Source of the DNA: Pictodentalium vernedei | Lineage: Eukaryota; Mollusca; Scaphopoda; Dentaliida; Dentaliidae | Assembly: GCA_031216915.1 (NCBI GenBank) | Contig: CM062289.1 | Coordinates: 18,764,520 to 18,828,519, forward strand | DNA length: 64,000 nt | Reading direction: 5' to 3' | Shown here: positions 63,820 to 64,000 of the stretch, one piece after another | How positions within the stretch are numbered: position 1 is the first letter of the stretch | Layout: each line of letters begins with the position of its first letter | Program-made: the position numbers and the translations under genes | The notes under the pieces: model-generated | The model's database searches: none | Seen by the model: only the letters and a program-made list of their open reading frames with translations | Told to the model about the DNA's origin: nothing

Positions 63820-63954
63820 GGCTGCATGAAATTTATAAGTAATGTCGTTTGATATTCTGTACTTCCCTCTCCCCGCTCTTTGTTTGTCTATTGTGCCAAG
63901 GCTTGCTAGTCGGCAATATTGAAAACCGTGTTGTTTTTCAGTGGTTTTGTAGAC

Positions 63955-64000
63955 TAAATTTTCCCGCGTGTCGCCAGTATAGCGGGAAAACATTGCCTAG
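63955..64000 (+). repeat. Right terminal repeat of the Ngaro-like element
   Basis: Direct copy of 60343-60389 (TTCCCGCGTGTCGCCAGTAT, AGCGGGAAAACATTGCCTAG). Lies 135 bp after the YR stop. The window ends exactly at its last matched base. Confidence 0.88.

Larger units (their letters stand above)
60343..64000 (+). mobile_element. Ngaro-like tyrosine-recombinase retrotransposon, decayed
   Basis: Order: terminal repeat, inverted-repeat insertion in place of the 5' coding half, RT C-terminal part, RNase H, tyrosine recombinase, second terminal repeat. Direct terminal repeats plus a YR gene, and no recognised methyltransferase, point to Ngaro/PAT-type DIRS retrotransposons rather than DIRS1 proper, whose ends are inverted. 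The right repeat reaches the window edge, so further terminal structure cannot be seen. Confidence 0.85.

Overview
This is a repeat-dominated window of animal nuclear DNA. I found no convincing host protein-coding exon, no rRNA gene and no intact tRNA gene in 64 kb. Base composition, dispersed palindromic DNA transposons, tRNA/5S-headed SINEs with (AATA)n tails, an Ngaro-like retrotransposon and a Tc1 copy indicate an invertebrate. Degenerate repeats built around a 'gggccataactct'-like phrase (2.5-3.3, 17.3 and 59.6 kb) are of a kind I associate with molluscs. That assignment is inference and no species can be named.

Layout. 0-24 kb: dense copies of short non-autonomous DNA transposons, many nested in one another. 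Four subfamilies sit at TTAA sites (piggyBac-like; local names TTAA-1 to TTAA-4). Three sit at TA sites (TA-1 to TA-3). Several hAT-like families make 8-bp target duplications. SINE copies are interspersed. 24.3-27.6 kb: a 3.3-kb minisatellite of 85/93-bp units. 28-38 kb: further nested elements, a LINE 3' fragment, four SINEs, many G or C homopolymers, and one of the few long stretches free of recognisable repeats (36.2-37.6 kb). 38.3-41 kb: an element carrying a 24-bp tandem array grown from its central hairpin, flanked by inverted arms and by a hAT insertion. 42.8-43.5 kb: a 42-bp tandem array. 44.8-46.3 kb: a cluster of promoter-like motifs followed by degenerate tandem repeats. 48.6-49.6 kb: a nearly complete but broken Tc1 transposase. 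50.5-51.8 kb: ~290-bp repeats, one interrupted by a TTAA-1 insertion whose empty site is preserved next door. 52-60 kb: SINEs, hAT-1 copies with exact 8-bp duplications, and an array-less copy of the 38.5-kb element. 60.3-64 kb: a decayed Ngaro-like tyrosine-recombinase retrotransposon bounded by direct repeats, with its 5' coding half replaced by a long inverted repeat.

How it fits together. The autonomous partners visible (Tc1, Ngaro-like YR element, LINE fragment) are all disabled. The many MITEs and SINEs have no coding capacity and must have been moved by enzymes encoded elsewhere. Nesting order and target duplications give a relative chronology at several loci. Family names such as TTAA-1, TA-1, hAT-1, PAL-H and P are local labels for this report. 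Superfamily assignments rest on terminal sequences and target duplications only.
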